The notes: a model not told the origin generated them from the letters alone. A stretch of 64,000 bases of DNA from Streptomyces sp. ISL-36 (GCF_018614205.1 NZ_JAGGOS010000046.1:1-64000); one strand, 5' to 3'. Counted from the first letter of the stretch, positions 41,320-50,886 are shown. Numbers and translations are program-made.

Positions 41320-42171
41320 CTACGCGAAGACCACCGTGCGGCGGCCGTTGAGGAGGATCCTGCGCTCGGCGTGCCACTTCACCGCGCGGGCCAGCGCCTG
41401 GCACTCCACGTCGCGGCCGATGGCCACCAGCTGGTCGGGGGTGACCTCGTGGCCCACCCGCTCGACCTCCTGCTCGATGATCGGGCCCTCGTCGAGGTCG
41501 GCCGTCACGTAGTGGGCCGTCGCGCCGATCAGCTTCACACCCCGGGCGTGCGCCTGGTGGTACGGCTTCGCGCCCTTGAAGCTCGGCAGGAAGGAGTGGT
41601 GGATGTTGATGATCCGGCCCGACAGCTGCTTGCACAGGTCGTCGGAGAGGACCTGCATGTAGCGGGCGAGCACCACCAGCTCGACGTTCTCCGCGCGGAC
41701 GAGCTCAAGGAGCTCCGCCTCGGCCTCGGCCTTGGTGTCCTTGGTGACCGGCATGTGGCGGAACGGGATGTCGTACGAGCCCACCAGCTCCGCGAAGTCC
41801 GTGTGGTTGGACACGACCGCGACGATCTCGACCGGCAGCGCCCCGATGCGCGAGCGGAAGAGCAGATCGTTCAGGCAGTGCCCGAACTTCGACACCATCA
41901 GCACGACCCGCATGCGCTGGTCGGCCCGGTTGATCTGCCAGTCCATCTCGAACGAGTCGCCCACCGCCGCGAAGCTCGCGCGCAGCTTGTCCACCGTGAC
42001 CGGCGCCTCCGCCGAGAAGTGGACGCGCATGAAGAAGAGACCCGTGTCCCGGTCTCCGAACTGCTGGCTGTCCTCGATGTTGCAGCCGGTGATGAAGAGA
42101 TAGCTCGACACGGCGTGCACGATGCCCTGTTTGTCCGGGCAGGAGAGCGTGAGGACGTACTGGTCAGTCAT
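41320..42171 (-). CDS. purU: PurU, formyltetrahydrofolate deformylase
   Basis: A 283-residue enzyme that hydrolyses 10-formyltetrahydrofolate to formate and tetrahydrofolate, balancing one-carbon pools and supplying formate for purine synthesis. The N-terminal ACT domain (about 1-85; YVLTLSCPDKQGIVHAVSSYL) and C-terminal formyltransferase fold (about 90-283) are clear. Catalytic regions are NIHHSFLPSF (His) and TADLDEGPIIEQ (Asp). ATG 42171 gives the conserved start MTDQYVLTLSCPD; GTG 42189 would add six residues, and neither has an ideal ribosome site. Confidence 0.95.
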   Translation of the reverse strand: MTDQYVLTLSCPDKQGIVHAVSSYLFITGCNIEDSQQFGDRDTGLFFMRVHFSAEAPVTVDKLRASFAAVGDSFEMDWQINRADQRMRVVLMVSKFGHCLNDLLFRSRIGALPVEIVAVVSNHTDFAELVGSYDIPFRHMPVTKDTKAEAEAELLELVRAENVELVVLARYMQVLSDDLCKQLSGRIINIHHSFLPSFKGAKPYHQAHARGVKLIGATAHYVTADLDEGPIIEQEVERVGHEVTPDQLVAIGRDVECQALARAVKWHAERRILLNGRRTVVFA

Positions 42172-42217
42172 CCTCGTAGGGTGCCACACCCGGCGGGGCG
42201 GACAGGGTCCCCGTCCG

Positions 42218-42724
42218 TCAGGCGGACCGCGTCATGATACGGAGCACGTCCAGCGAGCGCGGGGGCGTGTCCGGGTCCTCGCCGTCCGCCGACGCCAGCC
42301 GTACGTGGGCCTCGCGGGCGGCGCGCACGGCCTCCGGCCACCCGTGGTGCTCCATGTACGCGGAGAACGGCGCGTCGGGGCCCACCTGGTGCATGATCCG
42401 CAGCACCCGCAGCACCGCCACGTCCACCAGGGCGGCCTCGCCCGAGTCGCGGAAGATCGTCCCGACGTACTTCTCGGCGGACCAGTTGTCCAGCCAGGTG
42501 TCCTCGACCAGGCGGTAGACGGCGTCGGTGACGTCGCCGTACCCGTCGTGGCCGGCCAGCCAGGTCGTCTCGTGGAACCCGGGATCGGAGAGCATGTGCA
42601 GCGCCGAGCGCACGTTGCTGCGCCAGCGCCACCACGGCATGTCGTTGAGCGGCATGCCGCCCATGGTGGAGGAGCGACGGCCGCGACGGGAAGAGTTCAC
42701 CGAACTGGAGAGTGGACTGGACAC
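42218..42724 (-). CDS. SCO4402-family conserved protein
   Basis: A 168-residue protein conserved in Streptomyces and, as I recall, named after its S. coelicolor homologue; function unknown. The conserved core begins GGMPLNDMPWWRWRSNVRSALHMLSDP (here given in two parts: GGMPLNDMPWWRW and RSNVRSALHMLSDP) and includes HETTWLAGHDGYGDVTDAVY. No enzymatic motifs are seen. The start at 42724 includes about 22 Ser/Arg-rich residues; a start at the MGGMPLNDMPWW region is possible. It lies 46 bp upstream of purU in the same orientation. Confidence 0.8.
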   Translation of the reverse strand: MSSPLSSSVNSSRRGRRSSTMGGMPLNDMPWWRWRSNVRSALHMLSDPGFHETTWLAGHDGYGDVTDAVYRLVEDTWLDNWSAEKYVGTIFRDSGEAALVDVAVLRVLRIMHQVGPDAPFSAYMEHHGWPEAVRAAREAHVRLASADGEDPDTPPRSLDVLRIMTRSA

Positions 42725-42856
42725 GTTTCGATCGTACGTTCCCCCCTGGCGCGGGCGGACCGGCCCCCTGGCCCGCCGCTCGCCGGCCCCGGCAATTCAC
42801 CTTCACGTCACTCCACGTTGAACCATGCTCACTCCCGCGTTACCCATGAGGCGGAA

Positions 42857-44197
42857 ATGTGCATGCCCATGACCGGTAGGCGACTGACCTCACTCCTCGC
42901 GTATCTCACGACGGCGGCGGCCGGGGCGTCGCTGCTCACCGGCTGCGGCGTGCTCCCTGGTACCACGGGGGGATCCAGGGAGCCCGTCACGGTGATGACC
43001 TGGGCCCCCGACGGCACGCGCGCCACGAACATGCCCGGCATGCCCGCCATGGCCGAGGCGTACGCCCGCTGGGCGAACGCGACCGGCGGCATCGACGGCC
43101 ACGAGCTCCGCATCCTCACCTGCAACGAAGAGAACACCTCCGCCGGCGCCGCGGCCTGCGCCCGCCGGGCCGTCCACGAGAAGGTCGTCGCCGTCGTCGG
43201 CTCGTACAGCCAGAACGGCCGCGCCTTCATGGCTCCCCTGGAGGCCGCCGGCATCCCGTACATCGGCGGCTACGGCATCTCCGAGGACGAGTTCACCAGC
43301 CCGCTCTCCTACCCCGTCAACGGCGGCCAGGCCTCCCTCATGGCCGGTCACGGCATGCAGCTGGCCGAGTCCTGCCGCAAGGTCTCCCTCGTCCGGCCCG
43401 ACACCCTCGCCGGTGACAGGCTGCCCGCCCTCCTCAACTCCGGCCTGCGCAAGAGCCGGCACCAGGGAGCCACCGACATCCCCGCCGTCGAGGACGCCGC
43501 CGAGTACACCCAGCAGGCCGGCCGGGCACGCACCAAGGCCGGCCGCCGGGACGGCTGCGTCGCCGCCGTCCTCGGTGAGCGCACCCAGACGTTCTTCGAC
43601 TCCTTCCGGCGCCTGCCCGAGGACGCACGGAGCACGACCGCCGGGGCGGACGGCACCGGGAACGACGACGCGAACGACGACGCCAAGGGTGAGGCGAAGG
43701 GCGATGACGCCGTCCGGATCTCCTCCGTGCTCGGCAGCGTCAGCCAGCCCGTCATCGACCGGACGGGCGGTGCGCGCAGCCCCTTCGAGGGCGCGTACGT
43801 CACCGGCTGGTACCCAGAGGCGAACGACGCGCGGTGGGCGCCGATGCGGAAGGTGATCCAGCGGCACGCGTTCGCCGACAACCGGGTCGACCCGGCCGAC
43901 GCGGGTGTCCAGACGACCTGGATCGCCTACACCGTCCTGCGGAAGGTGGTCGAGTCGCTCGACCGGGACTCGATCACTGCGGGCGCCGTCTCGCACGCCC
44001 TCGACCGGGGTGTCAGCATCGACACCGGCGGCCTCACGCCCGAACTGCGCTGGCGGTACGAGGACATGCTCGGGGCGCCCGGCTTCCCCCGGATCGTCAA
44101 CCACGAGGTGACGTTCCAGGTGGTCCGCCAGGGGCGGCTCGTGGCGCAGAAGCCCGGCTTCGTCGACGTCGGCGAAACCGTCCTCACCGCCCCGTAG
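42857..44197 (+). CDS. Branched-chain-amino-acid-binding-like lipoprotein
   Basis: A 446-residue solute-binding protein anchored by a lipobox (ASLLTGC, cysteine near residue 31) after a short signal. The body has the type I periplasmic-binding fold of Leu/Ile/Val-binding and receptor ligand-binding proteins: RATNMPGMPAMAEAYARWAN, then GGIDGHELRILTCNEENTS and VVAVVGSYSQNGRAF, AGIPYIGGYGIS. ATG 42857 follows GAGGCGG closely; ATGs at 42863 and 42869 are alternatives. There are no permease or ATPase genes next to it, so it may act as a sensor or work with distant components. An Asp/Gly/Ala-rich insertion occurs around residues 255-285. Confidence 0.87.
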   Translation: MCMPMTGRRLTSLLAYLTTAAAGASLLTGCGVLPGTTGGSREPVTVMTWAPDGTRATNMPGMPAMAEAYARWANATGGIDGHELRILTCNEENTSAGAAACARRAVHEKVVAVVGSYSQNGRAFMAPLEAAGIPYIGGYGISEDEFTSPLSYPVNGGQASLMAGHGMQLAESCRKVSLVRPDTLAGDRLPALLNSGLRKSRHQGATDIPAVEDAAEYTQQAGRARTKAGRRDGCVAAVLGERTQTFFDSFRRLPEDARSTTAGADGTGNDDANDDAKGEAKGDDAVRISSVLGSVSQPVIDRTGGARSPFEGAYVTGWYPEANDARWAPMRKVIQRHAFADNRVDPADAGVQTTWIAYTVLRKVVESLDRDSITAGAVSHALDRGVSIDTGGLTPELRWRYEDMLGAPGFPRIVNHEVTFQVVRQGRLVAQKPGFVDVGETVLTAP

Positions 44198-44246
44198 CCC
44201 GCCCTCACGCCGCCCTGCGGAGACGACCTGGCCCTGCGGAGACTCC

Positions 44247-45740
44247 CTAGAGCTGGGTGGGGGTCCGCTGCGTCAGTCCGTACTTCACGGCGGTCGGGTT
44301 CCACAGCCCGGCCGCCTCCTTCTTGGCGGTCGTGGCCTCGCCGCTCTTCTTGTGCGCCTCGACCGCGTGGTTGGTGCTCCGGGCCTTCCCGTCCTTGCAG
44401 GCCTTCTTGCCCTTCATCTGGACGGCCCAGGCCGCGTAGTGGTCGTCGGCGGACGCCGAGGCCTGCCACGCCTTGGTGAGGGAGGCGGTCAGGGCCGCGT
44501 TCTGCGGCAGCTTGTCGACCCTCAGGCCCTGCAGCCGGGTCACCAGGCCGCGGCGCTGCTGAGCGGCGCCGCGCAGATCGGTGGCGGCCTGGTCGAGGTT
44601 CTTGCACTGCTTGATGGCCTCGACCGAACGGATCACCGCGTCACGGCTGTTGTTGCTGTCCGCGAGCAGCTTGTCGAGCTCCTTCGCCTGCGGTTCGGCG
44701 GGGTCGGCGGGCTTCTCGGTCGAGCCGTCGGCCGGGGCGCTCGAACTCGCCGCCACGGTCTGGCCCGGGACCTTGTCCTTCTCCTTCTCGTCCTCGCCGC
44801 CGCTGAGCAGCGCCCCGGCGCCCAGGCCGACGATCGCGCAGCCGACGACGACGGCGGCGATCAGCGCGACGGGCGACTTGCGGCGCGGCTCCGGCGCCTC
44901 GTCGTACCCGTCCTGGTAGGAGGCCTGGGGATAGGCGTCCTGGAACGGGGAGGGCTGCGGCGGAGGCGTGTGCGGGGCGAACTGCTGCTGGGGGTACTGC
45001 TGTTGCCGCGGCGGCCGGGCCATCGGCGGCTGCTGCTGCGCCTGCGGGGGCTGCGGCATGTGCTGCGTCGCGTCGCTGCGGAAGAGGTTGTCGAACTCCG
45101 CGGGCGGCTGCCGTTCACCGGGCGTCTGCGGCGGTACGGGCGCGATGTACTGGGTCGCGTCGGAGGCGCCGACGGGCTGACCGGGGGCACCCTGCTGGTG
45201 CAGCGGACCGGTGCCGAGGAACTGGGTGTCCGAACCGCCCTGTGCGGCGACGGGCGGGATGTGCTGGGTCGCCTGCAGGTCGGCGGCGGAGGGGCCGGGG
45301 GCGGCGGGGGACGCCTCCCAGGGCGCGGGCCCCGCGGGCGGATAGCCGTAGCCGCCCTGCGGCGGCTGGTGTCCCGGCTGCGGGTGCGCGCCCGGTATGG
45401 AGCCCGGCGCACCGGGCATGGCGCCCGGCATCGGGCCGGGCAGGGGCCCGGGCCCGGCGGCCGGGGGCGCGTTCTGCGGCGGGACGGGCGCGATGTACTG
45501 GGTCGCCTGCATGTCCGCGACGCCGCCCGGTACGGCCTCGGGCGGCAGCGGCTGCGCCGGCGGCAGGGGCCGGCCCTGCGGTGCCCCGCCGGGGCCCCAG
45601 GCACCGCCCCACGGCTGCCCGCCGGCCGGGCCTGCGGCCGGGCCGGTCTCCACGCCGCCCTCGGCGGGCAGCACGACACCTTCGTGCGCGGGCCGCGCCG
45701 CCGGATACTGCGGCTCCGGACCCTGTCCGCTTTGCGTCAC
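44247..45740 (-). CDS. Proline-rich single-pass membrane protein with ATQ repeats
   Basis: A 497-residue protein with a long Pro/Gln/Gly-rich cytoplasmic region (1-290), one membrane helix (about 294-316; PVALIAAVVVGCAIVGLGAG) and an extracellular part (320-497) with helices and two cysteines (IKQCKN, KKACKD). The motif ATQ(Y/H)(I/M) occurs four times (MQATQYIAPVPPQ, LQATQHIPPVAAQ, DATQYIAPVPPQ, DATQHMPQPP). Their threonines are plausible Ser/Thr-kinase sites, as in other actinobacterial membrane substrates. Function unknown. The start at 45740 begins MTQSGQGPEPQYP. Confidence 0.82.
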   Translation of the reverse strand: MTQSGQGPEPQYPAARPAHEGVVLPAEGGVETGPAAGPAGGQPWGGAWGPGGAPQGRPLPPAQPLPPEAVPGGVADMQATQYIAPVPPQNAPPAAGPGPLPGPMPGAMPGAPGSIPGAHPQPGHQPPQGGYGYPPAGPAPWEASPAAPGPSAADLQATQHIPPVAAQGGSDTQFLGTGPLHQQGAPGQPVGASDATQYIAPVPPQTPGERQPPAEFDNLFRSDATQHMPQPPQAQQQPPMARPPRQQQYPQQQFAPHTPPPQPSPFQDAYPQASYQDGYDEAPEPRRKSPVALIAAVVVGCAIVGLGAGALLSGGEDEKEKDKVPGQTVAASSSAPADGSTEKPADPAEPQAKELDKLLADSNNSRDAVIRSVEAIKQCKNLDQAATDLRGAAQQRRGLVTRLQGLRVDKLPQNAALTASLTKAWQASASADDHYAAWAVQMKGKKACKDGKARSTNHAVEAHKKSGEATTAKKEAAGLWNPTAVKYGLTQRTPTQL

Positions 45741-45919
45741 CGGGACTCCTACTACTGGACCTACGGAATCGTCGGTTCACGCTACCGGGTGCGTCCGGCG
45801 CCGTGCACACGCGTGTGAGACCGGTTACAGACCCACAACGAAGCCGCCCGTGACCGTCGTACCGACGCGTCCCCTTCCCCTGCCGCGAAACGGGCCGGTC
45901 GGCCGAGGTGGAGTCGCCG

Positions 45920-47302
45920 TCACGCCGCGTGCAGCGCGAGACGCGCCCCGAACTCCTGGACCGCCGGCTCCCCCGCGTACGGCTCCAGCCGTTCCTTGAG
46001 GTCGTCCAGATACTCCGCGCCGCGCGAGGACCGCAGCGTCGCCAGGAGCTCCAGGGCCCGCGTGCCCGTGTGGCAGGCCTGCTCCACCTCCCGCCGCTGG
46101 ACCTGCGCCGACGCGAGCAGGACCAGGCCGATCGCCCGGCGTCGCGCGCGGGTCGGCGGATGGCCGCTCAGCGACTCCTGGGCCGCCCGGGCCGCCTCCT
46201 CCGCCTGCCCGAGGTCGCGGTGGCAGTGGGCGAGCTCGTCCGCCAGATAGGCGTGGTCGAAGTGGGCGATCCAGTCCGGGTCGTCGCCCGACTCCGGGTC
46301 CGCCCGCTCCAGGGCCCGTACGGCCCGCCCCGCGACGGCCTCGAAGGAGTGGACGTCCCCGAGCAGCGCGTGCCCGCGGGCCTCCGCCGCGCAGAACATC
46401 GCCTCCGCCCGAGGTGTCACCCGCCCGCGCGCTCCCTCCTGCGCCGCCCGCGCCAACTGGGCGATCTCCCGGGGGTTTCCGAGCTGCGCGGCCAGATGAC
46501 TCATCGAGGCGGCGAGCACATACCCGCCGTACCCGCGGTCGCCCGCCGCCTGGGCCAGTCGCAGCGCCTGGATGTAGTACCGCTGGGCGAGCCCCGGCTG
46601 GCCGGTGTCCACCGCCATGTACCCGGCCAGCTCCGTGAGCCGCGCCACCGCCGCGAACAGCTGCCGTCCCACCGCGTCGCGGTACGACCCCGAAAGGAGC
46701 CCGGCCACGACGCTGTTGAGGTAGTGCACCACCACCGGCCGGACGTGCCCCGAGCCGAACCTGCGGTCCAGGTCCACCAGCGCCGCGGTCATCGCGCGGA
46801 CGGCCGCGACGTCCGAGACGCCCACCCGCGCCCCGGCCGACCGGGCGACCTGGGCGTCCGCGCCCGTGATCAGCCAGTCCCTGCTCGGCTCGACCAGCGC
46901 GGAGGCCGCCACCGTCGAACCGGAGAGGAAGTCGCGGCGTCCCACGTCGCTGCGCCACAGCTCGCAGACCTGCTCGATCGCGCCGAGCACGGTCGGCGCG
47001 AACTGCAACCCGACCCCGGCGGCCAGGTTCTTGCCGTTCGCCATGCCGATCTCGTCGATGGTGACCGTACGTCCGAGCTTCCGGCCCAGCGCCTCGGCGA
47101 TGATTCCCGGCGCCCGGCCGCGCGGCTGCTGCCCGCGCAGCCAGCGCGCCACCGACGTCTTGTCGTACCGCAGGTCGAGGCCGCGTTCCGCGCCGACCAT
47201 GTTCACCCTGCGGGCGAGGCCGGCGTTGGAGCACCCGGCCTCCTGGATGAGCGCCTGCAGTCTTTCGTTCAGCTGACGAGCGACGAGTGGTCTGGCCGCC
47301 AT
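45920..47302 (-). CDS. Nsd-like regulator with TPR-type repeats
   Basis: A 460-residue putative transcriptional regulator. The N-terminal 75 residues contain an XRE-like HTH (LIQEAGCSNAGLARRVN, then DKTSVARWLRGQQPRGRAP). The remainder is helical TPR-like (AQRYYIQALRLAQAAGDRGYGGYVLAA, cited as two parts: AQRYYIQALRLA and QAAGDRGYGGYVLAA). This architecture resembles NsdA/NsdB-type negative regulators of development and antibiotics in S. coelicolor. ATG 47302 starts MAARPLVARQLNERLQ. It is divergent from the prim-pol-like gene (47568), with 265 bases in which only AT-rich TATATC near 47355 resembles promoter sequence. Confidence 0.85.
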   Translation of the reverse strand: MAARPLVARQLNERLQALIQEAGCSNAGLARRVNMVGAERGLDLRYDKTSVARWLRGQQPRGRAPGIIAEALGRKLGRTVTIDEIGMANGKNLAAGVGLQFAPTVLGAIEQVCELWRSDVGRRDFLSGSTVAASALVEPSRDWLITGADAQVARSAGARVGVSDVAAVRAMTAALVDLDRRFGSGHVRPVVVHYLNSVVAGLLSGSYRDAVGRQLFAAVARLTELAGYMAVDTGQPGLAQRYYIQALRLAQAAGDRGYGGYVLAASMSHLAAQLGNPREIAQLARAAQEGARGRVTPRAEAMFCAAEARGHALLGDVHSFEAVAGRAVRALERADPESGDDPDWIAHFDHAYLADELAHCHRDLGQAEEAARAAQESLSGHPPTRARRRAIGLVLLASAQVQRREVEQACHTGTRALELLATLRSSRGAEYLDDLKERLEPYAGEPAVQEFGARLALHAA

Positions 47303-47567
47303 GACTACCCCCTGAGGCCGGTGTGCGAGCGAGAGAACTGATCACTGCCCGGCGGATATATGGTCAATGCCGATGTGAACACGCGAAACCGGACGCATCG
47401 GCCATGGCGCCGCGGCCGATCCCCACCTGTGGCTACCCCTCCACCGCTCCCCGGCCGCATGCGCGCCCCCGTCCGTGCACCCATGCGCCCCGGCGTGCAG
47501 GATCGATGCGCCACACCGCTCTTCGCCTCGCCCGTAACCCCAGGTGACGGCGGGAGTTGAGTTCACC

Positions 47568-48245
47568 GTGGAAGAGACCATGGGAGTCACGGAAGCCGCA
47601 CACATCCCCAAGCAGCGAGGAGAGCAGCTGCTGGACTGCGCCGTGCGGTATGCGGAAGAGCGGCATTGGGACGTGTTCCCCGGCACCTGGCTTGAAGCCG
47701 TGGAGGGCAGGGAGCGCTGCTCCTGCGGGACGGACGGCTGCGTCGCAGCCGGCGCCCACCCGGCCAGGCCCGACTGGTCGACGCAGGCGACCGGCAGCGC
47801 CGTCGGCGCCCGGCGCATGTGGTCGAAGCAGCCCAAGGCCTCGATCCTGCTGCCGACCGGCCGCACCTTCGACGCGATCGAGGTCCCCGAGTCGGCCGGC
47901 TTCCTGGCGCTGGCCCGGATGGAGCGCATGGACCTCACGCTCGGCCCGGTGACCTGCACCCCGGACCGCCGGATGTTCTTCTTCGTCCTGCCGGGCGCGG
48001 CCACCAAGGTCCCCGACCTGGTCCGCAAGCTGGGCTGGGCCCCGGCCTCGATCGACCTGGTCACCCGCGGCGAGGGCCACTACGTCGCGGCGCCGCCCAC
48101 CCGGGTCGGCGGGCACGGAGCCGTGCAGTGGGCTCGGCGGCCGACCCCGGCGAACCGCTGGCTGCCCGACGCCGAGGAGCTCATCAGCCCGCTCGCGTAC
48201 GCGTGCGGCCGGGAAGCGGCGGCGGCGAGGGCTCGCAGGCCCTGA
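47568..48245 (+). CDS. Small prim-pol (bifunctional primase/polymerase N-terminal) domain protein
   Basis: A 225-residue protein matching the prim-pol domain typical of Streptomyces: GEQLLDCAVRYAEERHWDVFPGTWLE, split as AVRYAEERHWDVFPG, then CSCG and CVAAGAHPARPDW, and ILLPTGRTFDAIEVPE. The catalytic Asp/His pattern of full primases is degenerate, and the helicase half is missing, so primase activity is doubtful. GTG 47568 or ATG 47580 is the start; GTG 47544 also keeps the frame open. Divergent from the Nsd-like regulator. Confidence 0.85.
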   Translation: MEETMGVTEAAHIPKQRGEQLLDCAVRYAEERHWDVFPGTWLEAVEGRERCSCGTDGCVAAGAHPARPDWSTQATGSAVGARRMWSKQPKASILLPTGRTFDAIEVPESAGFLALARMERMDLTLGPVTCTPDRRMFFFVLPGAATKVPDLVRKLGWAPASIDLVTRGEGHYVAAPPTRVGGHGAVQWARRPTPANRWLPDAEELISPLAYACGREAAAARARRP

Positions 48246-48276
48246 GAGAGGGCCCGCGGACGCCCCTTAGGGTGTG

Positions 48277-48294
48277 CCCCGTACGTATACGGGG
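48277..48294. promoter_or_regulatory. Palindrome upstream of ABC exporter operon
   Basis: CCCCGTACGTATACGGGG has 7-bp perfect arms (CCCCGTA/TACGGGG) around CGTA and lies 23 bp before the ATP-binding gene. Candidate operator (for example of a GntR or MerR regulator); no such regulator is adjacent. Confidence 0.45.
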
Positions 48295-48316
48295 ACGACC
48301 GAGGGGTTGACGGGGC

Positions 48317-49162
48317 ATGCCTGACCAGGCATTTGACGGAGTGTACGAACAGGCGGGCCGCGCACCGGACGACGGTGCGGTGCCCGCCGTTCGCGTCGAG
48401 GGGCTGTGGAAGCGCTTCGGGCAGCAGATCGCGGTGAGCGGCATCGATCTCGTCCTGCCGGCGGGCAGGTTCATCGGGCTCGTCGGGCCCAACGGCGCCG
48501 GCAAGACGACCACGCTGTCCATGATCACCGGGCTGCTGCGGCCCGACCACGGGCGGGTGCTGGTCGCCGGGCACGACGTCTGGCGCGACCCGGAGTCGGT
48601 CGCCGAGGTCAAGGCCCGGATCGGCATCCTGCCGGAGGGGCTGCGGCTCTTCGAGCGCCTCTCGGGCCGCGAACTCCTCGCGTACAGCGGGCGGCTGCGG
48701 GGGCTGCCCGGTGCCGAGGTCGACAAGCGGGCCGCCCAGCTGCTCGACGTCCTGGACCTGGCGGGCGCGCAGAACAAGCTGGTCGTGGACTACTCGACCG
48801 GTATGCGGAAGAAGATCGGGCTCGCGGCGGCGCTCCTGCACAACCCGGAAGTCCTCTTCCTCGACGAGCCGTTCGAGGGTGTCGACCCGGTGTCGGCGCA
48901 GACCATCCGCGGGGTTCTGGAGCGGTACACCGGCTCCGGCGCGACCGTCGTCTTCTCCAGCCATGTGATGGAGCTGGTGGAGTCCCTGTGCGACTGGGTC
49001 GCGGTGATGGCCGCGGGCCAGATCAGGGCCCAGGGCCCGCTCGCGGCCGTGAAGGGCGACGCGCCGTCGCTGCAGGCCGCGTTCCTGGAGCTGGTGGGCG
49101 CGGGCGGGCGGGAAGCGGCCGGGGACTCGCTGGACTGGCTCGGCGGGGGCGGCGCCCGATGA
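48317..49162 (+). CDS. ABC transporter ATP-binding protein
   Basis: A 281-residue ATPase. Walker A is GPNGAGKTT (about residues 57-65), the signature YSTGMRKKIGLA (about 160-171), Walker B VLFLDEPFEGVDP (about 178-190), and the switch His SSHVMELVESLC. It powers the permease encoded immediately downstream (ATGA overlap). The system looks like an exporter of the ABC-2/CcmA type. ATG 48317 starts MPDQAFDGVYEQ. A palindrome (48277-48294) lies just upstream. Confidence 0.92.
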   Translation: MPDQAFDGVYEQAGRAPDDGAVPAVRVEGLWKRFGQQIAVSGIDLVLPAGRFIGLVGPNGAGKTTTLSMITGLLRPDHGRVLVAGHDVWRDPESVAEVKARIGILPEGLRLFERLSGRELLAYSGRLRGLPGAEVDKRAAQLLDVLDLAGAQNKLVVDYSTGMRKKIGLAAALLHNPEVLFLDEPFEGVDPVSAQTIRGVLERYTGSGATVVFSSHVMELVESLCDWVAVMAAGQIRAQGPLAAVKGDAPSLQAAFLELVGAGGREAAGDSLDWLGGGGAR

Positions 49163-50775
49163 GCACGGCCACCACCGCACCGCCCTCCCTCACCTCCGTC
49201 TTCGTACGGCTCAAGCTGGCGCTGCTGCGCAACGGCCTGCGGCAGTCGGCGGGGCGGACGGCGGCGTACGTCTCCTCGATCGTGGTCTCGGTCCTCTTCG
49301 CCACGGGGATGACGCTCGCCTTCGTCCTGATGCGGGGCAGCGTCCACGCGGGCACCGTCACGGTGCTGATGACCGCGGTGCTCGCGCTCGCGTGGACGGT
49401 GATGCCGCTCTTCGTGTCGAGCGGTGACGAGACGCTCGATCCGTCGCGGCTCGTGATGCTGCCGCTGCGGCCCCGGCTGCTGGTACGGGCCCTGTTCGTC
49501 GCCTCGCTCGTGGGCATCGGCCCGGTGTTCACGCTGTGTCTGGCGGTGGGCGCCGCCCTCGCGGTGGTGCGGGGCGCCGCGGCGACCGTGACGGCGGTGA
49601 TCGCCGTGCCGCTCGTGGTGCTGGTGTGCGTGGCGCTCTCGCGGGCGGTCGCGGCCGCCAACGTACGGTTGCTGACCTCGCGCAAGGGCCGTGATCTGGC
49701 GGTGCTGAGCGGGCTGCTGATCGCCGTCGGCATCCAGGTGGTCAACTTCGGCGTCCAGCAGCTGAGCCGGTCCGGCGGCCTGTCCACTCTGGAGCCGGCG
49801 GCGGAGGTGGTGTCGTGGCTGCCGCCCGCCTCGGCCGTCGCGGCCATGGAAGCGGCGGGCGAGGGCGCGTACGCCGTGGCCGCGGCCCGGCTGCTGCTCA
49901 CGGCGGCCGCCCTGGCCGCGCTGGTGTACTGGTGGCAGCGGAGCCTGGTCAGGCTGATGACGAGGCCGGACGGTTCGACGATCGGCGCGACCGCCGACGC
50001 CGGGGCCCGGGACAAGGGCGGCTCGGGTCTCCTCGCGCGGCTGCTGCCGGCCGGACGCACGGGTGCGGTGATGGAGCGCGGCCTGCGGTACATCTGGCGC
50101 GATCCGAAGACGAAGGGCGCCTGGGTCTCCTCCCTGGCGATCGGGTTGATCGTGCCGCTGGTCAACGCGCTCCAGGGGACGGGCTCGGTCTACTTCGCGT
50201 GCTTCGCCTCGGGGATGCTCGGGATCCTGATGTACAACCAGTTCGGTCAGGACACCTCGGCGTTCTGGATGGTCGCGCAGACGATCTCGACGCCCGCGGA
50301 CGCGTACGCCGAGCTGCGGGCGCGGGCGCTGGCCCTGCTGGTGATCACCCTTCCGTACACGGTCGTGGTGACGGTGGCGACGGCGGCGGTGCTGGGCGAC
50401 TGGTCCTCGCTGCCGGACGCGCTGGGCCTGGCCTTCGCGCTGCTGGGGGCGATGCTGGCGACGGGTGCGATGGCCTCCGCCTCCTTCCCGTACTCGATCC
50501 CGCAGGACAGCGCGTACAAGAACGTGGCTCCCGGGCAGGGCGGGCTGGCCTGGATGTCGATCCTCGGCGGGATGCTCGCGGCGGCGGTGCTGTGCGCACC
50601 GGTGATCGGGGCGACGGTCTACCTCCACCTCGCGGACGAGGAGTCCCTGTTGTGGGTGCTGCTCCCGGGCGGCGTCCTGTACGGCGCCCTGCTCGCCTGG
50701 GGCGGCCTGAGGCTGGCGGCACCCCGGACGGCCGGGCGGCTGCCGGAGATCCTGGCGGCGGTCAGCAAGGGGTGA
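49159..50775 (+). CDS. ABC-2-like transporter permease
   Basis: A 538-residue integral membrane protein with about twelve hydrophobic helices. Segments such as SIVVSVLFATGMTLAFVLM, LVIAVGIQVVNFG-like stretches and VITLPYTVVVTVATAAVLG are membrane helices; GRTGAVMERGLRYIWRDPKT is a cytoplasmic coupling loop. It is probably an exporter permease of unusually large size. Translation is coupled to the ATPase by ATGA overlap (stop 49160-49162). The substrate is unknown. An EEP-family gene follows after 111 bp. Confidence 0.9.
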   Translation: MSTATTAPPSLTSVFVRLKLALLRNGLRQSAGRTAAYVSSIVVSVLFATGMTLAFVLMRGSVHAGTVTVLMTAVLALAWTVMPLFVSSGDETLDPSRLVMLPLRPRLLVRALFVASLVGIGPVFTLCLAVGAALAVVRGAAATVTAVIAVPLVVLVCVALSRAVAAANVRLLTSRKGRDLAVLSGLLIAVGIQVVNFGVQQLSRSGGLSTLEPAAEVVSWLPPASAVAAMEAAGEGAYAVAAARLLLTAAALAALVYWWQRSLVRLMTRPDGSTIGATADAGARDKGGSGLLARLLPAGRTGAVMERGLRYIWRDPKTKGAWVSSLAIGLIVPLVNALQGTGSVYFACFASGMLGILMYNQFGQDTSAFWMVAQTISTPADAYAELRARALALLVITLPYTVVVTVATAAVLGDWSSLPDALGLAFALLGAMLATGAMASASFPYSIPQDSAYKNVAPGQGGLAWMSILGGMLAAAVLCAPVIGATVYLHLADEESLLWVLLPGGVLYGALLAWGGLRLAAPRTAGRLPEILAAVSKG

Positions 50776-50886
50776 GTCCCGACGGGCAGTGGGCCGCCGG
50801 GTCGGCCCACTGCCCGCGCGGTCACACTGTGACGGCCGATCGGGCGCCGTACAGGGGCACCTGACACACAGAGAGATTCGGGCGAC

